Of a DNA stretch of 64,000 nt, positions 11,156 to 24,112 are shown piece after piece (position 1 is the first letter of the stretch; every line of letters begins with the position of its first letter). Position numbers and translations under genes: made by a program. The stretch is from Cheiracanthium punctorium (Eukaryota; Arthropoda; Arachnida; Araneae; Cheiracanthiidae), in contig JAWZYV010014440.1 in the NCBI GenBank assembly GCA_038373885.1, positions 529,001 through 593,000 of the forward strand. The letters run 5' to 3'. The notes under the pieces were generated by a model. That model was not told where the DNA came from, did not search any database, and saw nothing but the letters and a program-made list of their open reading frames with translations.

Positions 11156-12985
11156 AAAGGTTTTCTTAAAAGAATTTTAACACATTCTAGTCCATGGTAG
11201 TTTAGAGGTTTTGTTCATTTCAAACATACTAAATTAAGTATAAAGGCAATTATAAAAGTTTATTCTACATTTAAAAAGATGAAAACAACATTTGTAGTTC
11301 TTTCACTGGATTTTGTAAAATTATGTTAATAATCATACATCTTTTTTGAGGTTATGCTCCACATCTCTTTATATGCTCACCGAGTTTGGCGATTTTTATC
11401 AATATATCGCCAAGTTTGACGATAAAAATAAATCTTCAGAACTAGTTTTTGGTTGGTGCTATCATGTATATTTGACATGAAACCACCAAAGACTATTGTC
11501 AAAAAATTAAAATTAAATTATAAATACTGAAGTCTAATTAAACGACTGAAGACATGCAAATTGTGACTAATTCTCTCTCGGACTACTAATTTTATCCAAA
11601 ATTAAAGTTCAGAATAACAGATTAACGGGCAAACAGCAATTGATTAAAAATTACGCTCTGATGGCGGTGTTGAAAGAAGTACCTTAATGATTTGTTTTTG
11701 AATTACCATTATGCAGTTATGCATGGACGTTCAAGAAAGCTAATTGTGTAGGAAACTGTTTTGTAATCGATGGATTTAGCGTGATCTTTTCTTTAAATAC
11801 AGTAGAGAGATTGAATCAATACTACTATGCTGTACAAGAATTTTCAGACTTCTTGAGCTGAAAATCAATTCTAGCAAAATATCATTGAAGTCGGCTTCAA
11901 CATCAATAGTATAGTAAAACTATCGAACATTTACGAATAAGTTGGAATTAACCGTAAACTCCTCAAATGAAAAACATGAAGCATGTTCAGATACCAACGG
12001 ATCATTGTTCCCAATGGAATGTTAAATCTCTTGAGAACAAACACTATTCGATTTTCAATGATTATTTTATGGTTGTTTTAAGAAGAAAATTAAGATCTGT
12101 TAGTTTGTTTATTCTACAACAAAATAAAACTTAATTAAATTTAAAAATGTTCTACATGCATTAAAGTGTTTTTTTATTAGAAAGTACCAATTATTTGAAT
12201 TTCAAACAATTTAAAATGAATTTCACCTTTTTTAATGAATTAAGAAAAAATAACCTGCTTCGCAGAACTTTTGAAAGAAAGTAATGTTAGTTTACTCAGA
12301 TTTTAAAAACACAATTCTGAGACATTCGTGCTGCATATATGCAATACGTTTTATACGGCAATATTTCTAATTAAAACTGAATCGCACTATATGAAACACT
12401 GAGAAAAATAATATCATCTCACATTTATTTTATTATCGTAAAAGCAACAACAAAAAATTGCATCTAAAAGTAACTGTAATCAAACTGACTTGCCGTATCC
12501 TGGAGTATTCATTTTCACAAGATTGTAAGTTAAATTATCTGCAAAAAAATCAAGCCACTATGTATGTTTTTTTTTTAAATTAAAATTAATCTGTGCAAGG
12601 TTTACACTTGTCATAATGTTATCATCCCATCATATGGAGATGGAAAAAAACTCAATTTAATAGTACACTTACCGAATGCATAAGATTATCTAGTCATCAA
12701 GTCAAGCGCAACCAAATTCGTACTTGCGTTTAAAGTTAAGAGTTCTCCAATGCTAACAATGGTGTAAATATCCGTATACACTTCTAAAACAGAAATATTT
12801 AAAGCAGAACTGAACGCCTAATAAATGTGTTGTAGTCAAATGTTATAAAAAAAAGTCCAATTTTAAAACTTTACACACATCTAGATGCATATATTATCTA
12901 CTAGTAATTGTGATGTAGATCACATATTAATTTATTAATTCTCAATTACTTTCTCTATCTTAAATTTCATCAATCCAAAATCATG
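11156..12985. other. AT-rich, no gene recognised
   Basis: No long open frame, TIR or RNA gene. A small repeated gtttggcgat/gtttgacgat phrase is at 11391-11425. Confidence 0.45.
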
Positions 12986-12987
12986 TA

Positions 12988-13428
12988 CAGTAAAGTCTCG
13001 ATAATTCGAGTTTTCCATAAATCTGAGTTAGTGAAAAAATCAGTTTAGCTTCCAAATAATGACCAACACGTACAAAACACAGGAAAGAATTTTTCCGCAC
13101 CACAAGATTCAAATACTTTGCGCACACACATCAGAAATCCCCCTCTCAAAGAAAATGAGTGTTTCTTCCTATAGATCCCCTCCAGATATTTCTGTGCAGT
13201 GTTGACTTGCTGCTTTGACTATGGCGCGATATTGCTGTAATAATTAACCTGTTCTAATCATCAGTAGTGTAATAATAAGTAAGTACATTTTCCCTTTAAA
13301 TATACACTGAAATTACAAAAATTGCTGTATTTCCATTTATTTTTTTATTATATTATTATAAAATATTAAATATTTCGAGCTTTCGATAATTCGAGGCAAG
13401 CCCGGTCTCATCCACCTCGAATCTACTG
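12988..13428 (+). mobile_element. Tigger/pogo-type MITE
   Basis: The 441-bp unit is flanked by TA on both sides (tgTACAGTA at left, TACTGTAtt at right). CAGTA termini match, and an inner tcgataattcgag block recurs inverted on the right (ctttcgataattcgagg). No transposase frame remains. CAGT ends with a TA target are typical of the pogo group. Confidence 0.7.
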
Positions 13429-15620
13429 TATTCTAAATTATTTTTCTGTTCTCAATTTTCTGCACTTTGATATTCTTTCTGTAATTACCGTTTCAAAATT
13501 ATATTTTCTAAAAGTTCATTATGACTTCTGAAAAAAATTAAAAAGCTCAATTTCCATCTATCCATTCCCGTATCTTTGATTCGCGTCAGAAAACATTAGG
13601 GGACTAGTTCCCACTTATCCGAATCTGATGATTAGTGAAACCCGTGTCATAATTTGTCTGTTAAAGCCTTTCAAGCTACTTAATTGGGTTCCTAATACAT
13701 TTTTGCACTCGCGATATCAAAATGATATCATTGTTATCAAAATGAATTCTTGAAATCAAAGAACAAACTCTCACGAACTGTACCTTATACCTGGTAGTGC
13801 ATGCGACATATCGGCAGATATTTCCAAATTTTTAAAGTAGCGCATTTTCCTCTTATATTTTTTAACGTCATTGTGCGAATCTTCAAATCGATCTGCCCAA
13901 TGGTGTGGATTTTATTACATTTTTAAAATAAAACTTTTTCATAAATCGCAAAAATTGTGATTCAGTACATTTGAAAATAAAACTAAGCTACAGCTTTTAA
14001 CTTTTCTACTCAAATAAAGCTATTTAAAATTTAATTTTTAAAGAAATTTACTTTGATTTTTAGTTACACATTGAAATCAAATAATACATAATATAAAAAA
14101 TGTATAATACATTCATAAATTCGAAATTTCGATGTATGTTGAAATGAGCTGTATGTCTTTATGCGAATCATTTAAGTATTATTTATTTTACGTCTAAATT
14201 TATAAATAATTTTGCATATTTTTTTGCATAGCATTTGTTTTATTTTTAAAACATTACGTTGAGAATAAAATATATAAAGTTGAAACACACTTTCGTCGAA
14301 AAATTTTTGGCACTTAATATTTAATAGCTTTTTCCATGAAAAGAAAAATAGGCTTTTGTGTGTTATTTACACTAAATTAAGAAAATCTATGACATTAATA
14401 AAAAATGTAAATATAAGACTCGAAAAAGTTTTGTTTTTATGTATAGATTATTTTTTAAAGCTTGTATTAGAAACGTTCAATTAAAGGTATCGTTTTAAAT
14501 AATCAATTCAAGTAACTATTTAACCTTGTATACAAAGTAAACAGATAATAAACAACATACACATATTTGCACTGTTTCGAACTTAAACTAGTTCTATAAT
14601 TTAATTATAAAGGTAGTAGACGATATCATGTTATCACACAAACTGTAATGAAATTACATAGAAAAAGTATTAATTCTAATATTTTGTAGTACTCAGAAAT
14701 AACAACAATGAAAACGAAAATTAGGGGTTTTTAACAGTGATCTCGCTTTTGTTTTTGAACAATTCATAATACAGATAATTATCATAATATTATATCATTC
14801 CCATATACCAAAAGAACTGTATGAAAATGTTTTTTCTTAAATATATTTATCATCAATTTCCCTGTTAATTAGTACACCCCTCTTTTAGTAATTTTTTCGA
14901 GGTAAAACATTCTCCTGTTTTCACAGTGGCTACATTAATTAGTTTTGGTGGAATATATTACTTTGTTTTAATTTCCTCGTCTGCAATCTTTTTTTTTTTT
15001 TTTTTTTTTTAGTCTCACAAAACATGTTTTTTTAATATTTGACATTATACAAAAAGTAGTTATATTATTAGATGAATAAAAAAAAAGCATTTAAACGGCT
15101 AGACGGTATAAAAACGTCTTTAAATAAAAATATGCAATAACGTATTATAAGCACTTTGGTGTGCATAAAGATTTTTTTTCACTTCCAGTCATTGGCCTCA
15201 AAATGTTTGATTGGATAAGATTTTTTTTATCCTCTTCAATATAATAAAAATCTTATGTTTTTGCGTTATAATATAACGTATTTGGTAATTTTAGCGTACT
15301 TTTTTTTCTTTCGAAAATGAGCATATTTTTGCCGGTTGATACTAAATACCTTGATACCACTATTCTTTTTTTCCTGACACAAAAATTCTGTCTTATCGGT
15401 TTTTAGAACTCAGTTTAAGCACTAGTTTCCTGTATTTACGTTTTCGATAAGCATTCAAATAAATAATTCCTTCTTTTTTTTGTAAACAAGTTTTTTTTTT
15501 ATTGACAGATTAGGTCTTGACTACCTGTTCGTTTCTTATGGGTACTAAGAAGAAAGCGAATAAAAAGAGTTTTATTACATTTCACTTTGCATCTGGAAAC
15601 TAAAATTAGCGGTACACAAT
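13429..15620. other. AT-rich, no gene recognised
   Basis: A poly(T) run lies at 14991-15011. No terminus or exon is visible. Confidence 0.45.
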
Positions 15621-15626
15621 TTAGAA

Positions 15627-16612
15627 ATGAGTTCGGGCTTATTTTTTAAAATCCGAGCCCGAACAATATTTAAGTCGGAGCCAGAGGCCGAAATTTCAGT
15701 AAATGGATAAATAAATTTCAATTGAATCGGTGAGTGGAGAAACCACTTCAGTCACAAAAATGCGAAAAATCGTTTTCGATGAAAATAAGCTTAGAAAGGC
15801 AAGATGCGTGTTGAGGGCAAGAACGACGTTAGTCTGTTGAGAAGTTTCGTAGATACGGGGCTTCTTTTTCGAACGATGGGCGACAATGATCAATGGTCGA
15901 CACACGACATTCAATCAATGGTCGAGAATGATCTATTTTAACACTATTATTGGTCACCTGAATTGCCCTAGGGGTGGTTTTCTAAAAAATAGTTATTCGA
16001 GCTTCAATGTTAGATTTTCATCTCCATAATTTTCTGCAAGCAAAGCACTTTTTTTCTCCTAAATTCATGTTCTTGACTTTTGTATACCATAAATTTGGTT
16101 AGACAATAAATGGTGATTTGATTTGCTTTGAATTGCTTTGAATGATTACCCTTTTCCAAGTTTTCAGCTGACTAAAAACCAGTTAAGTGCAGAAACAGCA
16201 TAAGTCCGAATCAAATTTTAAATTTTCCTGAGCCTAATGGATGTCGAAATTAGGTAATATTTGCATGACAGTAACATAAATGCATGTTATGACAGAGGAA
16301 AAAAAAGTTTAAATATTTGAAAATTTGGAGGAGTTATGAAGTTTTTTCTCTCTCCTGAAAAATTTCCTTTTTGTGACTGAGGTGGTATCTGCTCTCACCG
16401 ATTCAATTACTTCATTGATAGAAAATCATAAATTTTACTGTTTGTAGAAATCAAAGACAAATGCAATAGTAAACTATTAATGCACTTTCTAATTCTTTAT
16501 ACTTAAGTTTATAAAATAATAATAGTACTGAGCCTGAGCCGCCCGAGCCCGAACACAGTCGGGAATTACAGAGCCCAAGCAGCCCGGTCCGGGTTCGGGC
16601 TTAGCTCGTCTC
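15627..16612. mobile_element. hAT-like non-autonomous element with CG-rich ends
   Basis: The ends are made of repeated cgagcccgaac and gttcgggct words (15630-15680 and 16535-16605), a style seen at hAT subtermini. Inside, 15716-15765 is matched inversely by 16366-16416: aattgaatcggtgag with accacttcagtcacaaa against the complementary order. The interior is AT-rich and non-coding. A target duplication could not be fixed, so the class is tentative. Confidence 0.5.
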
Positions 16613-19225
16613 ATCTTTAGTACACAAGATGCCATTGAAGGGCGAAGGCCTGAGATGTTATCCGCGTCTTCTCAAACATGGGCATTGGGAGCAGAAGTAT
16701 ATGTCCCAACCTGATGGTCAGCCATTATTTGAGTCTCCAAGCAAGTATTATTTAAAAAAAATATACTAAATTAATGACACAAATAAGCGAAATTGGTTGG
16801 GGAAATATTAAAACATCATATTATAATTTTCATAATAGCGATATTTGAATAACAAATTTGAGGGATTGTATGAGTAATTTACTTGATACAAATGCAAAAC
16901 TAATGATATATCACAGCATCATTCTTATGTAGTAAGAAAGCGATTAGAGTCTAACTATCAGCTTGATTAACCAGTACCGATCTCGTCTGCGGTATTGAAA
17001 AACTGCCTGAGAACATTCGTGTTCATCGATCAGGATAATGAACATTTCCGGCGGGCTTGGAGATGCTGGCAGAAAAGCTGAAAAGTTAGGAGGATATTTG
17101 ATATCGCATGTTTAAATTAAAGCTATCAGCTGAGAAAATGATGGCAATTACTCACCATTGTTCACATCATCACACCATTAAGGAATATCGGACTAAGAAT
17201 ATGCAATAAATTTATAAGGATAATTCCGAGAATAATTTAAGGTACAGAGTATTCAAATTAACTGTTAAAAATATTGGCTTTCAAGTTATAATAAAGAGGC
17301 TATTATCTTAACTAACGTTTACCGTTTCAATCTAAATTCTATTGCAAAGTTTATTTTGATGTAGTTAAGCATCATTATGCGTGATAAAATTCCAGTTTTA
17401 TGTTGTGCGGTGAAAAACTAGTATTTGTACGTTCAAATTATAAATATGCCGTTCAAAACTCAGTTGTAGCCAATTCATTGTGTACAAATGCATTAATTTT
17501 ATTGCGCAGTGTGTTCATGAAGAAGAATTCTATAAAGTTTGTTTCACCTAGAGTTTTGTCAAAAATTCGTGAAAAATTGCATAATAGGTTAGAAAGAGAT
17601 CAGGCTTTTATTTTAATGGAAACTCGCTTCATATTATAGCACCCTCAATCGGTAGTTCTTTGAGCTACAGCATTTTCTATGGTTGAAAAATTCCTGCCTC
17701 CGTTTAATCCTATCCGTGTTATGAAAACCGCTAATTCCTCAATTATTAGTTTTTCTTTCAAATAAATTTTTAAAGTTTGCACTTACGTTTGACGCAGCCT
17801 GTATGTAAAAACTAGTTGGTTTGAGATAAGAGGTGGTAATATTATAGGTTTTCTATATTAAATACCTTTCTTTTGTTATTTTACTGTTGTGTGTGTTGTA
17901 TTCCTTTCCCTATCTCAAAGATCTTTGAACAAGCGTAAGGCAAATACCACACACATGCTTGATCGAATGATTCGATTGTATCGAATAAGGATTATAGCTT
18001 CTTTGTTGAAAATTCATTTATTTAAGCATAGGTACTTTAGCATGATCAGAACATTAGCTTGATTCAGTGTAGATTCTTCCATTAAAAAATTCTTATCGCT
18101 TAGTTTTAACCAATGTTCATTAGTTCTAAAGCTGATCAGTACTCGAATTTCAAAACAATCCTGTGCAACACGTAATCTTTTAATTAATTAAAAGATAACG
18201 TGTTTAATAAAACGTGTGTGTGTGATGATTATACAAAATTTCGATCACTTACGGATCCATTGGATGATTTATAACCTAGTAGTTTCACGACTAAAGAGCA
18301 TTGGATAAATTTGAGAGTCTTCGAATTGATGAAAAATGTTTGGTCATCGATCATGATGATAGATGTTTGGAAATGTGTTCGGTGGTAGGATGGATTCAGA
18401 AAGACTGAAACGCGCAGCGAACATTATCAGACAGAGTAAGCTTCAAACGATAAGTCGTCAATCATACGTCATACGTCAATCTCTGTAAACAGTTTCGTTT
18501 TCCTCTGGAGAACGTGAAGTTACTATATTGAAAACGGTTTTAGTTAAACTGTTTGCATTAGATGTTAATAAACGAGGTATAGCCTTTTCTTTTTTTGAGT
18601 AATTAGCTTGTTGATAAACGAAGGTGTTCATCAACAAACATTTATTTGTTGATGAAAAATGAACATCCATCCACTTTTACGGCTTTAACGAAAAATTACT
18701 GCATCTAATGAAAGTTTACTTCTATGTGATATATTACGATATGCTTAGGATGCTAATTTTCTTAATTAAAGTAATTGTAATTGCAGTAAGCTGGAAAATG
18801 TAGATTTCATTGATTTTAAAGGGACACGTTTCAAGATTTTTTGTGGCGGTGCTCTAGGCGGAGTTAAGTTTTCCGTTGTCAGTAGTATCATCGTTAAATC
18901 AGTGGCCAACGCAAGGTAATCATTGTAATCCAAATGTAAGTCCATCTCACGCTCACGGCATAGTTTGACTATGTATTGTGTCGTCCGTGACGGCGGACAT
19001 CGGTGTCGCACTTTCACAGAGGCTGAAAATGGTCGCGTTCATCATTTTAACATTAAAGTACTCAAGATCAAATCTCTATGTAGAGTCTGTTTAGTAGCAA
19101 TCGACCAGTCTGTCATCTATTAGTTCCATTAAATTATAATGTCACACATGACGTCCACCACCGTGGTAGTAAAGGCGATTGTACATTTTATACTAGACCT
19201 AATTCTTTATTTGAGAACTAGCACT
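16613..19225. other. No confident gene; short inverted repeats
   Basis: A perfect 22-base palindrome (atcttttaatt and its complement) is at 18175-18196, inside weaker cacgta/aacgtg flanks. ttcatcaacaaa and its complement lie near 18628-18654. Open frames of 79 codons (17400-17639, plus) and 83 codons (18766-19017, minus) have no family I recognise and no supporting splice context. Confidence 0.4.
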
Positions 19226-19227
19226 TC

Positions 19228-20165
19228 AGGGCAATTCCATATGAACCTGGACACATGATCATCAAAAAATATTTTTATTTTTTAATAAATTGTGTGAGAA
19301 AGTATTCCGAATTGTTGTAGCTGTGTTGAAAACAGTTTATTTTGTGTAAAAGTTTCTTTTTATCAGAATGACAATACTTCAAAGTCAGACATCTACGTTG
19401 TAGCATGAGTTACCCAGTTGTGTAGCATGAGTTACCATACACTTACTACATTTTAATTCAATAACCAACTTTATATACGAAACTAAAAGATGTTTTGTGA
19501 TAAGAAAGGTACACACAAGCTCTCACGAAGATTATAGCACTTAAGAAACAGAATTTTAGCAGAAATACAACTTTGACTGTTCTGTCCATACTTCAATGTC
19601 TTTTTTTGGTAGCATGAGTTACGAAGCAATTTTAATTAATATTACCAAAAAATTAATTAGTTACACTAATATCTGAAAACAAATCTTCAAAACTGCTTAC
19701 TTGCAAGCTTAACGATATCTACATGTGTCTGTATAATAACACAGTCAGACATTAAGAATTTATAAGTTCAAGCTTGTGTACAGAAGTACGGAGTTCATCG
19801 ACTTAATTGACGTATTGGTTCAAATGAATCTACTTCGAGAAGATAATGGCTCGTTAAGAAAAGTCTTTGCCAAAGTACACAATTACAGGATGTTGTCATC
19901 ATTATTGTTCATCGTTTAAAAATTTTGTATAGGGTATTTTGTCAGTAAAATGTCCAAGGTTCTTTATAGTTTTGTTTTTAAGGTTTAAACAAGCTTCTTT
20001 GAGTTAAGCGTGTAAGTCTATATAAAGTCATGCTATAACGTAGACGTCTGACTTTGAAGTGTTGCAATTCTGATAAAAAGATACTTGCAGACAAAATGAA
20101 CTGTTACCAACACAGAGACAACATTTCGGAATTTATTGCAACAAATTCATCATTTTTTTAACGCC
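19228..20165. mobile_element. Non-autonomous DNA transposon with long TIRs
   Basis: The left end begins cagggcaattccatatg. Its inner part, about 19290-19430, is matched inversely by about 20025-20155: shared blocks are attccgaa-tgttgt, ctgtgttg, tttttatcagaat, cttcaaagtcagac and tctacgtt. The right outer end is eroded or replaced. The phrase gtagcatgagttac occurs three times (about 19402, 19423, 19608). No coding remnant. The length of about 940 bp and ~130-190 bp arms fit a MITE-like unit of unknown superfamily. Confidence 0.6.
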
Positions 20166-20386
20166 CAGGGTAAAATAATTTTTATAAATATTAATGTTTC
20201 AAAGCTAAAAACAAATTTTATTTTTCAAGCAAAGCAGGTGAGCTGATTTCATATTTGTTGAGAGCTTAAAAAATACAGATTCTTAGAAATAATCAACAAA
20301 AATAATAAAAATCTAAAATAATAGTATAGCAAAAACAATAGTCTAAAAATTTTCTTTGAGATTGAGGAAAAAAGAAAAATATATTC

Positions 20387-20475
20387 ATGGTAATTTTAAT
20401 CTATTTTTTTTGGGGGGGGGGGAACTATGGTAATTTTAATCTATTTTTTTTGGGGGGGGAGGGAACTATGGTAAT
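20387..20475 (+). repeat. 40-bp tandem duplication
   Basis: atggtaattttaatct followed by a T run and a G run occurs at 20387 and 20427, and a partial third copy starts at 20468. The G-run length differs between units. Confidence 0.9.
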
Positions 20476-21414
20476 GTTTTCAATTCTTTTTTTCCTTTTT
20501 AATGCAAATTTTAAAGTACCAATAATTTATACATTTAAAAATTGTATTTTTTCCATTTAAAAGAAACTTCGCTAAAAAAAAACTATATTTTAATACATTA
20601 TTTTTTTCTAGTTTATTTTTAGAAAACTTTTCTGTTGTTGACTGTGACACTTTATCAAATTTTGTTATCATTACTGCTACTGTTTAACGTTTATCTAAAA
20701 AAAAAACCTTGTAAATTCAGTCATTGTTACAAATACAAGTTTTGTATTCTCAATTCTTTCATTAGTACACCATTATCTACGAGTCTAAAATTACATATTT
20801 CGCATATAATTTGTTTATATTTATAACTATTATGATTTAGACATGGTTACAACTGATAGAAAAATCTATCATATTTTTTTTCTGCTAAAAAGTAAAAACA
20901 AATCTTGTATATCTTGTAATGGCAGTTTTTGCATATTTAATTTCGCCACATGTACAAAAGTTTCCCTCGGACATTTATAGAAATATTGAATATTTTAAGA
21001 TGTACTTGCAAATAACTGTTTTAAAATACATTATCCGGCTAGCTCTTAATTACTTAAGCGTTTTCCAAAGTTTTATAGTCAAGTGCGTGAGGAAATAAAC
21101 TACATAGAAAAGGGCCCATTTTTGTACAAGCTGAGCTTGCTGGAGTATTGCGAAGACAAATATTAAGTTGGAAGAGCAAATGCTCTTTTAAAACGTGTCT
21201 GAATTCCAAACTTTTAATATGATTTGCATTCGAATCTGAATGAATCTTGTATTAAAATTTCAAATCAATGAATGGCTATGAGCGCAGTCAGTTGTGCAAA
21301 AAAGGTTCTGTACAAGGTTCGAACTAGTTCTGGATTTCCTAAAATTCCGAACTTTTGAAAAATAGTCCTTAAATGGTCTGATTTAAAAGGGGTCCATTTA
21401 AAAAAAAAAAATAG
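20476..21414. other. AT-rich, no gene
   Basis: Only T- and A-rich low-complexity sequence and spurious frames are seen. Confidence 0.5.
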
Positions 21415-21480
21415 AATACGGAAAGAAGTTTTCTCGAGTATCTCAAATACGGAAAGAAGTTTTCTCGAGTATCTCAAATA
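21415..21480 (+). repeat. 31-bp perfect tandem duplication within an inverted repeat
   Basis: The unit beginning aatacggaaagaag is repeated exactly at 21415 and 21446. It lies between inverted copies of ccgaacttttgaaaaat (about 21346) and atttttcaaaagttcg (about 21498). Confidence 0.85.
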
Positions 21481-21557
21481 GTAGGCCATTTTAGAACAAT
21501 TTTTCAAAAGTTCGAAATTTTAGCAAATTAAGAACTCTTACGGACCCTGTTTTAGTT

Positions 21558-21650
21558 TTGTGGCAAGCGATTGACGATTATATCGACCGCCATGTTGCTG
21601 GTCGATAAGTCGAGCGATGGCAATGACAGCACTTTTTCAGTATTAGGCAG
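21558..21650 (-). mobile_element. piggyBac-type MITE, degenerate fragment
   Basis: Words shared in order with the core of the 22422 copy are tgtggca-gcgat, cgaccgccat-ttgctgg, aagtcgagcgatggcaa and ctttttcag. Both termini are missing. Confidence 0.6.
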
Positions 21651-21959
21651 TAAATCCAGCAGTTCTATATATCGATGTGAAAATGGCTGTGCTTCAAAGT
21701 ATTAATTTATTGCTTATAAAACTTTCTTTCTTGTCTCAACGAAATGCAGCATATTTTTATGTGGAATATTTATAGAGAACGTACAATCATAAATAATGAT
21801 AAATATTCATTTTCTCTATGAAAAAGTTTTCCAGATCTAACCATAAAATGCCGTTTATAACATCTAGAGCATTAAAATTCATGTTATCCATACTTCTAAG
21901 TTTGCAGACAGACAGCAATATAAATCCTCTAGGAATGAAACCGAGAGATGTCAAGGGTT

Positions 21960-22160
21960 ATTGAGCGCAGCATTCATTCGCGCGCGAACAGTTTGTAAAG
22001 ATATTAATGGCTACTGAAGGGGATGTTCAATCAGCTTTTCTTCTGCTATCACGATTTAATCACCAGAAATTTGAGCCTCTTAAACGAAAATGGGTCGTTA
22101 TTTTGCGAGGTGTTTACCAAGAGACAGTTTCTAAGCATAATAAAAGTATTTGTTTTTCTG
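21960..22160 (+). other. Candidate first exon, not recognised
   Basis: After a CpG-containing stretch (cattcgcgcgcgaac at about 21972), an ATG at 22007 opens a frame beginning MATEGDVQSAFLLLSRF and continuing through KRKWVVILRG. A possible donor GAG|GTGTTT lies near 22110. Past that point the frame runs into the mariner-type terminus at 22171, so the downstream part is not coding. Composition and start context resemble a real 5' exon, but no partner exon was found and I recognise no family. It may be chance. Confidence 0.2.
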
Positions 22161-22170
22161 TAACGATATA

Positions 22171-23416
22171 CAGCGTGTCCGCCCAAATCCGCCCCAAATA
22201 ATTTCTGAACTGCAAGAGCTGTAGTCACAAAAGTGGGGTCAAGGTATAGTAAAGTTGCCATGTGCTATGCAAGAAAACCGCTTACCGTGCCACTTGTCGG
22301 CTAAATTTGGAATTAGCGTTCTTGCGTGTCCTCAAAAACGGAGGAGATACGGGAACAAAGTCAGCCACAAAGTTATCCAGCATCACCGATTTACTAAGAA
22401 AAGTCATCTTGAACAAATTAACCCTTTGAGGCGCAACTTTTTCCCAATGCTGAAAAAAGGGCAGCCGTTGCCCTCGCTCGACTTAACTACCAGCAAGATG
22501 GCGTACGATCGAAACGTTCATCGCGTGCCACAGATCTGGAGACCCTTTTTTGACGCATCTGTCTGTGCCACACAGCCAGCTGCATCAAAAAAGATTCTCT
22601 AGATCTGTGGCACGCGATGAACGTTTCGATCGTACGCCATCTTGCTGGTAGTTAAGTCGAGCGAGGGCAACGGCTGCCCTTTTTTCAGCATTGGGCAATC
22701 CATTCAGCTGTTCTCGCATTCTTCCATTTTTCAGCAGATGTCAGTGCTGTTAAAAATAATCGTGACAATGTTTTTATGGGAAATGATGTGCTAAAAAGTA
22801 AAGGATTCTCGTGGAGCTATGTCACCCTCAACTATTTTTATAGAAATCAAATCTATTCTTCGTGACTGGCAGAGTTTGGTGTTACCAGAGCGAGAACACT
22901 GCGCATTAAAGGGTTAATGCTAAAAATTGAAGGCGCAAAGTGCAAGACAGAAAAACGTATTACTGATGCTTTTGAAAGTGTGTCACCATCTACATTGCAC
23001 AACTTCCAGCGGGAACTGCGGACCAGCGTCCATATGTGAATTGTTTCTGACGGCAAAGGCTTTTAGCATGAAATGAGCTTAATGCCAGGTAAAAGCAATT
23101 TGGAAAATCCGACCAAAGAAATGTGTGTTTTATACTTTCCATCCGTAGCATTATTGCGCGAATTAATGAACATCCTGTGCAAACTAGGGTGTCTTTTCTT
23201 ACTAAATCGATTTTGATGAACAGCTTTGTAACTGAATTTTTCAGTATCTCGGATTGTTTCCGAGATAAGGACGCTAACTCCGAATTTAACCGCCAGGTGA
23301 AGCTGTAATCGGTTTCCTTGAGCAGCGCATGACAACTTTACTATACTTAGACCCTACTTATATGAATATAGCTGTTGCCGTTCTGAAACTATTGGAGTGA
23401 TAACGGCGGCAAACTG
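22171..23416. mobile_element. Long-TIR mariner-type MITE, copy 1 (interrupted)
   Basis: It is flanked by TA (22169-22170, 23417-23418), with ends CAGCGTGTCCGCC and, inverted, CAGTTTGCCGCC. Arms of about 150-170 bp share ttctgaac-gcaa-agct, agggtc-aagtatagtaaagttg and aattcggagttagc-type words. The unit totals 1246 bp, of which about 496 bp is a nested piggyBac-type MITE, leaving about 750 bp. A second, uninterrupted copy is at 35020-35776. No transposase frame remains. Confidence 0.75.
22422..22913 (+). mobile_element. piggyBac-type (TTAA) MITE, copy C, nested
   Basis: The 492-bp unit is flanked by TTAA at 22418-22421 and 22914-22917, with ends CCCTTTGAGGCGCAAC and GCGCATTAAAGGG. It has a very long fold-back: about 22447-22559 is matched inversely by about 22576-22696 through the words caatgctgaaaaaagggc, gctcgacttaactacc and gatcgaaacgttcat. 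Its orientation is opposite to copy A. It sits inside the 22171-23416 element. Confidence 0.9.
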
Positions 23417-23424
23417 TATATTTA

Positions 23425-23560
23425 CTTTCTTGTACGAAGTAAATGGAAGTATTGTAATCTCGAAAAATATCGATATCCAGATTTTGACGTCGGTATCTAT
23501 TTTGAGCATTTTTGACCAGTTCCAGCGATCTGTTAGTACGTACGTATGTATACATATCAC
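23425..23560 (+). repeat. Fragment of a dispersed repeat (family of 40020-41005 and 52140-52740)
   Basis: Shared words are cttgtacgaagtaaa, ggaagtattgtaatc, cgaaaaat-tcga and a cgtacgtatgtat stretch. Both ends are missing. Confidence 0.5.
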
Positions 23561-24112
23561 GTGTAACCCGAAAATATTAGCCGTAGACCATAATTATTTA
23601 AAATTTAAATTTAAATTTAGCACATTAAAATTTTGTATTTAGGCAACATCTAAGTGTGCACCTCTCCGTGATCGCTATCGATTCGATGGTTTATTTACAG
23701 TGTCACTCAAAAAATTTTCATTGCATTGAAATCTTTGGGCAATCATTATTTAAACTACATTTCGCGGTAGTTCGTTTATTTTAAAGAAAAGAAGATAAAA
23801 ATTAAGATGCATTATTGAAATTTATAAAAGAGAACACATCGACAGAAACAGTATCTGTAACATTTATAGATCTACCGAGACTTTTAAATGAAATTATTTT
23901 ATATGAAGATCATGAAAATTGTGTATAATTTAACATAAATGCGAGAAAGTTATATGGTGTCCTCATTAGACTTTTTTCAATAGCAGTCATCAGATTAATT
24001 CTTGCTGAAGACCGATTGTTAGAAGCTTATAACAGTCAGTGGTTTAATGGATTTTCTGTCAAGAAAAAAGATTTTTTGATTTACACGAATGTGATTATTT
24101 ATTTGAAATTAT

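Noticed and set aside
18766..19017. 83-codon minus frame with mixed composition
   Set aside because: No domain, no supporting splice sites. It could be an exon but nothing shows it.
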